Origin: Hawksworthiomyces lignivorus
Taxonomy: Eukaryota; Ascomycota; Sordariomycetes; Ophiostomatales; Ophiostomataceae
Length of the DNA: 64,000 bases
NCBI GenBank assembly: GCA_002917075.1
Contig: NTMA01000026.1
Span: 372,001 to 436,000, forward strand
Reading direction: 5' to 3'
Every line of letters begins with the position of its first letter. Position 1 is the stretch's first letter. The translations under genes and the position numbers were made by a program. The notes below the pieces were generated by a model. The model ran no database searches, was not told the origin of the DNA, and worked only from the letters and a program-made list of their open reading frames with translations. Positions 23,087 to 32,857 of the stretch are shown here, in pieces.

Positions 23087-24381
23087 AGAAAAAGAGGAGT
23101 CAGAAGAAATAGGCATGATGCCAGGAGTAGCTTCAGCCAGTAAGGCAAGCTAGAATTCTCATTATCCATAGTCAAAATGCTACACGTAATCATTACATGA
23201 GAGATTGGATGCCGTTCCCAGTTATAACAGGTTAAAACTCATTTGAGTAAACCGTGGCCACAAGAGGCTACACCGAAGCCTCACCGCAGATGCAGAGACA
23301 ACCTGGCTCATAGCTCGTCAGAAGCAGCGCAGTTAGAGCACGCTCGGGTTACCATTTTTGGAAATAATGCCATTTGGGGAAGGTTATTGAAAGAACAGTA
23401 AGTGTATAACTTTCAAAATAAGGGCAGCAACTTTCCTAGGCCCGCTACGTCTCCTGGGGAAACTAGATAATGAGAATAAACAGAGAGAACGGTCTAGTAA
23501 TGAGGGAAATAAAATTCCGCTGCGGTTCAACCAATGCAAGGAGATCTAAGTTCCTTGTAAGGTATGTGAGATAGGCGGAATTTGTTGATGTCCCCATGCA
23601 CATGAAGCAATATTGTGGAAGAACCAGCTTAACAGACAGCAACAAGTGGTGTAAAGTTGATTGCTTGGCTGGAGCTCCGCTTTCCTGTCTACTCTTGGCA
23701 AATTTAGAGCTAACAACGGGTTTCGTTTCTCCAGTCGGGCTAGTGCCATCTTTACGACGCTTATAGGAGAGTTTAGTGTCCTCTTATCAACACTTATCGA
23801 TGCTACTAGCACAATGCCCTTATCCACGACGTCGTCCTCGCTGTGGACCCCTCATTTCTACTCCTATTTCTCCGTGACAGCTGTAAACAGTACAGACCTG
23901 ATCCACGAGCTGACTTGTCCTTACATTTATTAGAGCGCTTGCTATTTGCCCCAGCTCTCTACTACTGCTTATCCCGGCGTCCCGGTTTGTGGGGAATATC
24001 TTGCGCTTGTACGCGGATTACTTAGTGCGTTCCTTGGTGAGAGGAGCACCACCTTAATGGTAGCATTTCACCCTCGTCATTTACTAGAGATTCACGTCTC
24101 CATCAGATAGTACAACATCCATTGAAGATAATGCGAGGTATTTCGTATGCACTGAGAAAAAGCACGGTCGTGGTGTACCACCAGGAAGGGATATAAGGTC
24201 GCAACGGGTGAGCATCCAGATGGTCATAGGTGAGGAGAGACAACACGAGACAGGTAACAGGCTCGACACCAAGCAATCTTCGCTGCTATTTCACCGTTGT
24301 CTGCCATCTTTCTGTTGCAGGGCAACGACTTTAATAGGACAAGATATTCTTCCTGTGTCTACTTATCAACGACGCAATACG
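23087..24381. promoter_or_regulatory. Intergenic region upstream of the second MFS gene
   Basis: A 1.3-kb interval. Overlapping 80-93-codon frames on both strands around 23546-23933 show no recognisable domain and are not called. CTGGAGCTCCGC near 23669 resembles the site in the GST1 promoter. One exact cluster motif lies at 24041-24052. The last 100 bp is a normal fungal 5' leader. Confidence 0.4.
24041..24052 (+). promoter_or_regulatory. Cluster motif GAGGAGCACCAC (second MFS promoter)
   Basis: Exact A-form copy, 330 bp upstream of the MFS ATG at 24382, same strand as the gene. Function inferred from recurrence. Confidence 0.6.
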
Positions 24382-26093
24382 ATGTTTGAAAAAGCGCGGA
24401 AATATTTTACGGGGCCGCCACGGTCACCGTTGGAGAGGAAGCTTGTGTTCAAGTTGGACTTCTTCATTTTGACGTTCTGCTGTTTGGCTTACTTCGTGTA
24501 CGTAGATATCTGCTACGCAACAGCCAGGAAGGCGATAGAGCTACGACAGCTAACTTGCATTCCAGGAACTATCTCGATCGATCTAATGTCACCCAGGCTT
24601 ATGTGTCGGGCATGAAGACAGATCTTAATTTCCACGGTGCTCAGCTCACAGTTGTAAATTCCATTTATCAGACTGGGTACATCCTGTGAGTTTCCTCGAG
24701 AAATTAGAATCTGGAAGAGAAAAATGAGAACAAGAGAATGCCAAAATAAGTGCTAATTGTTTCCCGCAGTGGCATCATCCCCAACAATTTGCTCTTGGCA
24801 CGATTCCGACCGCGGATCTTCTTTCCACTCATGATCTGTATCTGGGGGTCTCTCTGCATGTGCAATGCAGCGGCCAAGAGACCGCAGGATATCATGGCCA
24901 TTCGCTTTTTCCAAGGCTATGCGGAGTCGTGTGTTTTCGCCGGCACTCATCTCATTCTAGGTGCATGGTATACGGAGGAGGAGTTGGGCAAGCGCAGCGC
25001 CATCTTCACCAGTTCTGGACTTGCCGGTGGCATGTTCGGTGGTTTCCTTTAAACGGCTATCCATGAATCTATGGATGGTTTGTCCGGTCTGTCCGGTTGG
25101 CGCTGGCTATACATTGTGCGTTACTTCCACCTGACAGCTGTTAGATAGTGGTAATTTTCTCTCGAGGCGAAAAATACTAACCTGATCTCAGATCGACGGT
25201 GTAATTACCTTCCCTGTGGCCATCTATGGTTACTTTTTCTTCCCCGACACGCCAGCCACCACTACAGCAAGCTACCTGTCACAGGAAGAAAAGGAGCTGG
25301 CGATTGCGCGAGTTCCTATCTCCGAGGAAGAAATACCGGTTCTGAATTCTGCTTTCGTACGCAAAGTCATGACGTCGTGGTACGTATATGGCTTTGGTAT
25401 CCTGTGGGTGCTGGCCAACTGCTCTGAAGCCTTCAGCTCCCAGAGCTTGCTCAATTTATACATGCAGGCCCACCCCACAATCCACTACACTATCTCACAG
25501 TTGAACAACTATCCAACCGGCGTGCCCGCTGTCGGCATCGCTTCTACGTTGCTGTGGGCCACCTACACCGACATCTACGGGCGGCGCTATATTACCGGCT
25601 TCCACAATGCCGTTGTTGGTATCTGCACTTCAGTTATCATCTTGGCACCGACCACAACCACCGCCGGTATCTTTGGTGCCTACTATTGGGCCGGTACCAT
25701 TTACTGCTGCCAGGCCACATTTTTTGCCTGGGCGAACGACACCATGCGCGGCCGCCCACCTGCTCTTCGTGCCTTCGTTATAGCCTTCATGAACTTTGCC
25801 GGTAACTCCTTTCAGGTTTGGTGGCCGCTCATTTTCTACCGCGCCGATGATGCACCTATGTTTAGAGTACGTCTTATCCCCTTTCTTCCCTCCTCTATTC
25901 TCAACATGGACCCTGACAGCTGCAGCGCGGAGCAATTTGCATGATTGTCGTCACCGCCCTTCTGGGTATTTGGACTTTGGTCGTGATCCTGTTGGAGAGA
26001 TGGCACAAAAAGAGACAGGTTGTTTTGGACGGAATCGATGAAGTCGGTTCGACATCATCCAAGCTGGCCGAAGAGGGCACGAAATCTGCGTAG
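24382..26093 (+). pseudogene. MFS transporter, Liz1/Seo1 (pantothenate/allantoate-like) family, interrupted by an in-frame TAA
   Basis: Membrane carrier of the Dal5/Liz1 superfamily. Exons are 24382-24497, 24566-24685, 24770-25115, 25192-25866 and 25926-26093. Start MFEKARKYFTGPPRSPLE, then FVNYLDRSNVTQAY, RFFQGYAESCVFAG and LSGWRWLYIIDGVITFPVA. In exon 3 the frame reads GGMFGGFL, then TAA at 25050-25052, then TAIHESMDGLSG; family members normally have LQTAIHxSMDGL here, so a CAA-to-TAA change explains the stop. Everything downstream stays in frame and well conserved, so the lesion looks recent, or is an assembly/sequencing error. If real, the protein ends after roughly 225 residues, losing the C-terminal half. 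The promoter keeps an exact cluster motif. Confidence 0.85.
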
Positions 26094-26842
26094 ATTGCTC
26101 AAATGATGTAGATACGCTTTTTATTTCATCTTGCCTTTCCACTCAATTTAATCACTGTCGTTTTAGTTCTCATAACAGGCTTGACTTTCCACCTGTTGTG
26201 AATGACGATTATAGGACTTTGACAGTAAATGCATGAAATATGATTTAGTACACATCCTGATCTTACGTCGTAAATGTTCATGTAGCGTAAATTTGGTTTG
26301 CTGTGAGATGGCGCGTACGCTTCAGTCTAGGCTGTTCCTGGACATGCAAACTTGCGTTGCTGTGTTCTTCTAGCTCTACCCCGGATTTTTCTGTGCTTGT
26401 GCTTGTCAAAGCGAATCCTCAGCCACCTCGGTTGTCACCAAGAGGAGCACCACTTCATGACAGCTTTGGGACCCCTGGTATGTGTACCCGTAAAACTGCA
26501 CGCTAAGACTCCAGATCTCATTAGCTAGTCCTATCTCGAGTTCCCCTCTCTTTGATTAGCCCCACAATAGTGATAAGGTCGTCATCCAGCACAAATTCTC
26601 AGAATATGGGAAACAAGCAGATCGCTGTTATTTCGGCTCTATGCCATACGCGCTTCTTCCTGCTACTCTTCAGCTGCCTTGTGCTTTCTTTCCTGCTTTC
26701 AATACGAGCCACTGTCGCGGGTGTACATGCGCATCAGTGCCATCTAGCCCAGCTTACGGACGGCTTCACAATATAGTGTCTGCGCATCCGAGGAGGGCTA
26801 CGAGGTCACATTCGTATCTAAAACATTGTATGATCTCGCAGC
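26094..26842. promoter_or_regulatory. Promoter region of the C2H2 transcription factor
   Basis: A 749-bp interval without a convincing gene. An exact cluster motif lies at 26442-26453. The small frames at 26303-26506 and 26552-26776 have no features. The C/T-rich stretch just before 26843 is a typical leader. Confidence 0.4.
26442..26453 (+). promoter_or_regulatory. Cluster motif GAGGAGCACCAC (regulator promoter)
   Basis: Exact A-form copy 390 bp upstream of the C2H2 regulator's ATG. If that regulator binds the motif, this would be an autoregulatory site; inferred. Confidence 0.6.
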
Positions 26843-29605
26843 ATGTCGGCAGTAGCCGAGGATGCTATAACGTCCGCACCGGACACCAACAGTGTGCTGC
26901 GTCCCTTTACATGCTCTGCATGTTCGAGTCGCTTCACTCGGCTGGTGGGTTTCCAGTCACTACTCAGTTCCGCCTTTGGTGGTCGCTTCTGTCAAAAGTA
27001 TAGCTAATAGTCAGCAAAGGAGAATCTAAGTCGACACACGCGCTCTGGTGAGTGCAGGCCGCTGGCTTCCAACGCTGCTTGAAAATGTAATTCTTATCAA
27101 GACGTATCGACCAGTCCACAGTGAATCAAACCATCGCCCGTTCCCATGTCCATACTGCGACGTTTCCTTCTCTAGAAGGCAAGTATCCCGATCTCACCTG
27201 GGACGGCTTCATTTCGCGTGCCAATATAGGCCAGAAAACGGTAGTTAATTCTAATGCTTCTCTGGAGGACAGCGATCTAAGGAAGAGACATATCAGAAAA
27301 TCCCACCAGAAAGGCTCAAAGTCGCCCACTGCCATACCTGCAACTGCGAGTGTCCTTGAGGTCACAACAGAAGAGGTATTTGATCATTATTATTGTTCCA
27401 CATCCTCTCGATTCGCACTAGCTATGTAAGAACGGGAGTGTTACACATGCTGAAATTTGTGGCTCTTCAGCAGCCCCCTGCTCAGCAGTTATCTCAAAAT
27501 GAGATATCGTGGTTGTTCAAGTTGCCGCGATATATTGCTGCATACTTTAACATATTCCATCCGACGTTTCCCATGTTGCATAAGCCAAGTATTGACATGG
27601 CCACGACTAAAGAGCCTCTCCTTCAAGCTATTGCCTGCATAGGATGCATATATCACACACCACAAGAATCGTTTAGCACATCTCTGTTCGAGGCGGGACT
27701 CAAGACACTTGATGCTTATGTATAGTGTTACGCCGTCCATACTTCATTCCCTTCTATTTTTGGAAGTCAAAGTCTGTTAACACTAATAGACAAATCAAGA
27801 TCGGTCGCGTTTCCGTGAGATATGGGTCTTCCAGGCATATATATTGTTTGAAGCATTTGCTCTCTACAGCTGCGTAGAAAATCAATATCCTAGATCCATT
27901 GAGATACACCGGCGGCTAGTTGACGCAGCACGAGAATTTCAGATATTTCAAGATAGTGCCACCTTGAACGGTAGCAGCCCAGAAACCTCGATGTGTGAAA
28001 TTGGGGAAACTGATTCTGAAGAGAGCCGGTGGAAGTCGTTTATTGATCATGAATCACTAAAACGGTAAGTATCATAAGCAGCGCTGATATCTTCTGTCAA
28101 TAGGAAGACAATAGAGAGGCTAACATAGCCAGGGTTGTCTTTTCCTTATACTATCTCGACGCACAGCTGTCGGTGAGCTGCAACGTGCGACCGCTCTTGT
28201 CGGCGCTCGAGCTTAAGTATCAGCTCCCGTGTCCCGACAACCTCTGGAACCTTCCTACTGCTACCTCGTGGAGTCTGATGCTACAGGTGCAGAGCCTGTC
28301 TTTCAATATGAACGAAGAGGATGACTACGACGGCAATCCTGAGCCGCGGCCAGCTAATGGAGATCTGTACGAGTGCCTGCTGCAGCTCATCCATCGAGAT
28401 ACGGGCGTGCGGCAACCGCTAGGCCTCTTATGGTACTCACCATTTGCCACCCTCATGCTCATCATACAGATGCAAATGATGATCCGCGACATGACGCTCG
28501 CAAGTGTGTTCTTCTTTTCGAATATGAACTTGGGGTCGAAACGACACAACCTGTGCGCGCGCACTCACATAAATCTTTTCTCTTTACTCGCATCAGATAT
28601 CTAACAAATGCTTTAGGTCCCTGGTCTCTGAAGACAATAGGTCGCAAATTTTTCAAGCGCTCCAAAGCCTGGGAGGTACATATTCCAGTACATAGTAGCA
28701 GAGGAGAGCACTAGGCAAGCCAAGCTGACAAGATCCCGTCGTCTTCAGACCTCATTCCGAAGCTTGCCTCACTGGACGAGCTAGATGATGTCACGACCAT
28801 GTTTGGACAGGAACCGTCTGTGCGTGCCGAGCGAGGAAGCAAAGCTCTGTGGCATTCGGTATGGGTGGCGTGGCACTACACAGCTATGTCCCTCACACAT
28901 CAGGATGCACTCCTCACTACAGGAATCGTCGAATTTGGTCTTCCTAACTCGATAGCAAGTACGATTATGACAACATGTAGTGGATACACCTGGATTCTTG
29001 TGCTAATAATTATTGGTATTCAAGCTTGCTTGGAGCTAGGAAAGCCACGGTCCAAGGATTACCGCGACATATACAACGACCGGGATTTCATACGCATAGT
29101 AAGTTGCTATTTTCCTCTATGTTGCCGTTGCGCAGATGTGGAACGGAAATAGAAACAAAACTCAAATTTCTGTTAGATGGACCACCTCGAAGAGATCATG
29201 CACTTGATCAACTCACCGGAAGTGGCTCTGGTCGAAGTTGGAACGCCATCGCAATGCCACGAAGACCCATTTACGACTCTTCTCTCATACAAGGCGTGCG
29301 TCATGGGCTGGCGACTAGTCCGCCTCATAGCTCTCGGTGTCGAGCATATGCGAATGAGCACGTCCATGGGAGATGTGCCGGTTAAGGCCAGTATTTCTGT
29401 GTCGCTGGCTTCTGTAACGCTTTCGCGACTTATGAGAGCTATCAACTCGGACGATACTGGCGCCATCTCCACACTTATGAGTGGAACAAGATCTGACATA
29501 AGCTATCTGTGCTGGGCTGCATCGGCCTTTGCGTTAAGGAACACTTGGCCCTTGGGTTCGTGCATGGTAGCTGGTTTTCAAGAAGCAATGAGAGAAACGA
29601 CATGA
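26843..29605 (+). CDS. C2H2 (two-finger) transcription factor with fungal regulatory domain
   Basis: Likely pathway-specific activator. The ATG at 26843 gives MSAVAEDAITS, then finger 1 (CSACSSRFTRL / ENLSRHTRS / VH) and finger 2 (CPYCDVSFSR / SDLRKRHIRKSH), both with perfect C-x2-C-x12-H-x4-H spacing once three introns are removed: 26945-27019, 27048-27114 and 27179-27272. The middle piece of finger 1 is a 28-nt microexon (27020-27047). The third intron has a GC donor (GCAAGT). Later exons carry a PF04082-like domain: FNIFHPTFPMLHKPSIDMA, RSRFREIWVFQAYILFEAFALYS, and LLWYSPFATL further on; the end is GFQEAMRETT. At least five more introns are needed; borders after 27.3 kb are approximate. 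The two-finger plus fungal-domain layout is like HxnR, the Aspergillus nicotinate regulator, but orthology is not shown. No damage found. Confidence 0.85.
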
Positions 29606-29718
29606 CATTAACTACCTACTTGTACGGCGTGTAGATTCCTTGCGCTGTACAAATAAGCAATTCACGATTCTCAGTTGCGGAATTCATGTCATGTTAATAT
29701 TGAATGCTATGTGATTAT

Positions 29719-30529
29719 TTACAAACCATCATAGTCTGGATATGTTCCACCAGGCTCATCCCGGATTACGTTTTCGCCGAGATACTTTGTAAAAATGGGA
29801 TCAGAACGGAAGCGCATGTAGTACTCATGAACGATAGGGTGTTTGGCCGCCCAGGACTTAGTAAAAACCTTCGACAAATTAGCCTCGAAATACTCGGAGA
29901 GAAGAAACAACTCACATATTGATAGCCACGAGCCAGACCGGAGACGACAAACAAATCGGCAATGGTGAGCGTATCGCCGACCAGGAATTTCTTTCCCTTG
30001 ATGCTTGTTTCGATAGCGCGCACCGTAAGCTCGCAGTTCTCTTCCAGTTGCGCCAGCTGCTCTGGACTGGCCACGGAGCGACCGATGATCGGGTTGATCC
30101 ACGCCATAATTGGGGGCAGCAGCTCATAGTCGGTGAAAGAGGCCCATCTCAGTACAGTGGTCTCCTCGCGCAGATTTGAGCCGAGTAGTGTCGTTTTAGG
30201 ATCTTGCTTGGCCACTAAAAAGAAAGAAAAGCAGACTGTTAGAAGTAGTGTGGCTAGACAGTAGCAGGGACAAAACCAGGCCTAGACGTACGGAACCACG
30301 ATACAGCAATATTCTCATAGACGCAGAAGCCATCAGCTGTCTCCAAGGCAGGTACCTTTCCTGGGTGGAACTTGGAGAGGTATTCGGCACCAACACCGCC
30401 CTTCTCCGGATATATCTTGATGGGAAATGCGTTTACGATCTCGACGTCAAGCTTCATCAGCTCAGCGATGTATAGAACCATCGTCGAGCGAGGAGCTTTG
30501 GGATAGGTATAGATCTTGCCAAATGACAT
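29719..30529 (-). CDS. Glutathione S-transferase, EF1B-gamma-like (GST2)
   Basis: Paralogue of GST1 at 11.7 kb. Exons are 30292-30529, 29916-30214 and 29719-29868; the last intron is only 47 bp. Start MSFGKIYTYPKAPRST. The thioredoxin-like domain carries KFHPGKVPALE, the helical domain GDTLTIADLFV and ARGYQYVFTKSWAAKHP, and there is a longer Pro/Asp/Tyr-containing tail than in GST1 (GGTYPDYDGL). It corresponds to the first two domains of elongation factor 1B-gamma without the EF1G C-terminal domain, a form common in fungal metabolic clusters. It is divergent from the SDR gene, sharing a promoter with an exact cluster motif, just as GST1 is divergent from another oxidoreductase. Role inferred: detoxifying or isomerising a reactive intermediate. 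Confidence 0.9.
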
Positions 30530-30773
30530 GATGGGCGTGTGTGACTATGCAGACTTTCTTGAATCTTTTTTATGGCGCTGAGCTTTACTTGTTGGCTACT
30601 AACAGGAAATTTAAAGAGGAAAGCACACAACACTTAATATATTACTGCAAGTGACTTTTCTGCAGGCTACACCCCGTAATTCGAGGAGCTCATTCCAAGT
30701 GTGCTCTTGCAAGTGGGTAATTTCCTAGGTTTTGAGCTGTCGGATCTTATCGCGCCCGACCCTGGCGGAGCTT

Positions 30774-30785
30774 GAGGAGCACCAC
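30774..30785 (+). promoter_or_regulatory. Cluster motif GAGGAGCACCAC (GST2/SDR divergent promoter)
   Basis: Exact A-form copy in the 450-bp divergent promoter, 245 bp from the GST2 ATG and 195 bp upstream of the SDR ATG. It is the rightmost copy found, so it may mark the cluster's right edge. Confidence 0.62.
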
Positions 30786-30979
30786 CTATATTGATTATGC
30801 TAGCGCCGGAAATTACGATAACGTATTTGTGGCTTCCAGAAGGACATTGAATATGAAAAGCTTCTAATTCTGGACGCACATCCTTCAAATTTGCGGCCAG
30901 TCATAGGACAAATGCTTGTGTCTGTAGTGTTTCGTGGAAGACTTGAGACGGACTTCTTATTACTTATTTTCCGAAGTGA

Positions 30980-32144
30980 ATGGCCACCAGCAAAATGTCT
31001 ACGATTCAGTAAGCCGCTATGATGTCCGCAGAAATTCATACTTGGACTCACAAAATCTCGCAGATATGTTCTGGTCACCGGTGCCACCGGCATGGTTGGA
31101 AGCCACGTCGTTGACAATCTCCTCCGGCACGGCTTCAAAGTGCGTGCAGTAGTACGGTCAAAGGCTAAGGCAGCAAGACTTCAAGAGACGCAAAAACACT
31201 TTAGTGACCGGCTCGATTTCTATTATATTGACGACCTCTCAACCCCAGGCGTATTTGACCATACGTTGAAGGACATTGAAGGCGTCATACATGTAGCAAG
31301 TGTGAGTTTCCCACTCTACAGTGCGACGTATTCCAAACACAGAAAAGGATACAGGCTAACAATCAACTAGCCACTGAACTACGATGCGGTGGACAAGGAA
31401 AAAGAGCTCATAATTCCAGCTATCCGCGGTGTACAAACACTTCTAGAAGCCTGTAATAGCAGCAGCGTTCGTCGGGTGGTGATGACGTCTTCGTTTGGTG
31501 CCGTGCTCGACATGGGCCGCGAAGAGGCAATGGCATACACGTACTCTCCACGTGATTGGAATCCAATTACGTATGCCGAAGCAGCAGATCCAGCGGCATC
31601 TCCACAGGACGCGTACCGAGGTTCAAAAGTGTTTGCAGAGCAGGCAGCGTGGGAATTTGTCAAGACAGCGCGGCCATCCTTTGACCTGGTCACGCTTTGT
31701 CCGTCCATGATATTTGGGCCCGTTGTTGGCGGATTTGCGACGGCTGGGGAGCTCAACGAGTCTAACAAGCTTCTCTGGAAAGTCGCAAATGGAGGGTCGT
31801 CCGCGCCACCGGAACCGCTGCCGCCAGCACGCTTCAATTTCTGGATCGACGTGCGCGACCTCGCCGAATTACACGTCCAGATGCTCTTCAGCGACAAGGC
31901 TGGCGGCAAACGCTACATGCCCGTAGCACCAGAGAAATTCAACTACCAGCTTGTGTCTGAAATCATGCGACACGATGTTCCAGAGTGGCCCAGTGAGCGA
32001 GTTGCAATGGGCACCCAGACCATTAAGGAGCATATCAATGGCGATCGTGGCGATATAGAGGCTGATTTCCCACTTGTGAAGTATCACTCTTTGAAGGAGA
32101 CCGTAGTAGATTTTATGAAGCAGGCAATGGCGGCGAAAGCATAG
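30980..32144 (+). CDS. Extended SDR, dihydroflavonol-4-reductase/aldehyde-reductase-like NAD(P)-dependent oxidoreductase
   Basis: Rossmann-fold reductase of ketones or aldehydes. Exons are 30980-31008, 31064-31301 and 31371-32144. The first splice gives MATSKMSTIQYVLVTGATGMVGSHV with the TGxxGxxG cofactor motif; catalytic Ser is in VMTSSFGAV and Tyr/Lys in AYRGSK. The C-terminal part has RFNFWIDVRDLAELHV, typical of the DFR/Gre2-like subgroup. About 346 residues, normal length. Presence of an Arg after the Rossmann beta-2 (VVRSKAKA) suggests NADPH preference, inferred. Exact cluster motif in its promoter; probably reduces an aldehyde or ketone formed in the pathway. Confidence 0.92.
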
Positions 32145-32857
32145 TTTAAATATTATTATTTTTAAGTTGGTTCGCCATGATTTTGGACAGGGTATGTTGC
32201 AATTTTTCATTTCAGCGTTCTGCTTTTGTAGTCTGGGCTCACTCAATAATACGGTCTCCCCAAGCAAACCCTATAGATTTGAAGGGCTGGGGTATTTATT
32301 ATTACACTTTCTCCCATTTTTATTTCTTATTTCTATTTTCACTTTATTATGGATAATGTTTTTAATAGAAGAGATAGAAAAGTGTTTTCACAAGAGGTTC
32401 CAAGCTTCAATTGTTACGACTTCATGCTAAGCGGTAGGAACCAAGAAGAGTGACAAAATGGTAAACTTGGTGGAATACATTTCAATCTTTTAACTTGTCT
32501 TTACTTTGAGAAGAATCTCTTTCTTCTCTAGGAAAAAATTGAAGACAATTTGAGGTATTTCTCAATAACGCTTCTGGATACGCCAGCTTTCTTTAAATCC
32601 AAAACATGCGCGTCGGAGTAGACCCGTGACACAGCTTTTCCCCAAAGCGACCGACACGCCGAGATGCTTCTCTAGAGTCAAGCCACACCAAGAGATAAAC
32701 ATTCATTTAGCTATCTGAGGTATCATATCAATAGGAGAAATAAATATTGTTCTATGTAATTTGCTTATGGGTATCAAATGAAGACAAACTGTCTGCTTCT
32801 CAGGTGTCAATATCACACATAAACTAATGTGCACAAAACTATCACGGCTTCTATTCG
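32145..32857. other. Intergenic, AT-rich shared 3' region
   Basis: A 713-bp AT-rich interval between the convergent SDR and NLR genes. The 132-codon minus-strand frame at 31869-32267 is mostly antisense to the SDR 3' end and is not called. No repeats or other signals recognised. Confidence 0.4.

Noticed and set aside
23546..23933. Opposed 80-93-codon frames that might be a transposase remnant
   Set aside because: No catalytic motif, terminal repeat or target duplication could be identified.
1..32144. Assignment of the cluster as the nicotinate (hxn) pathway
   Set aside because: Some enzyme classes correspond, but the molybdenum hydroxylase and cyclic-imide hydrolase/amidase pair are absent and hydantoinase, M20, DapA and aminotransferase genes are added; similarity is at class level only.
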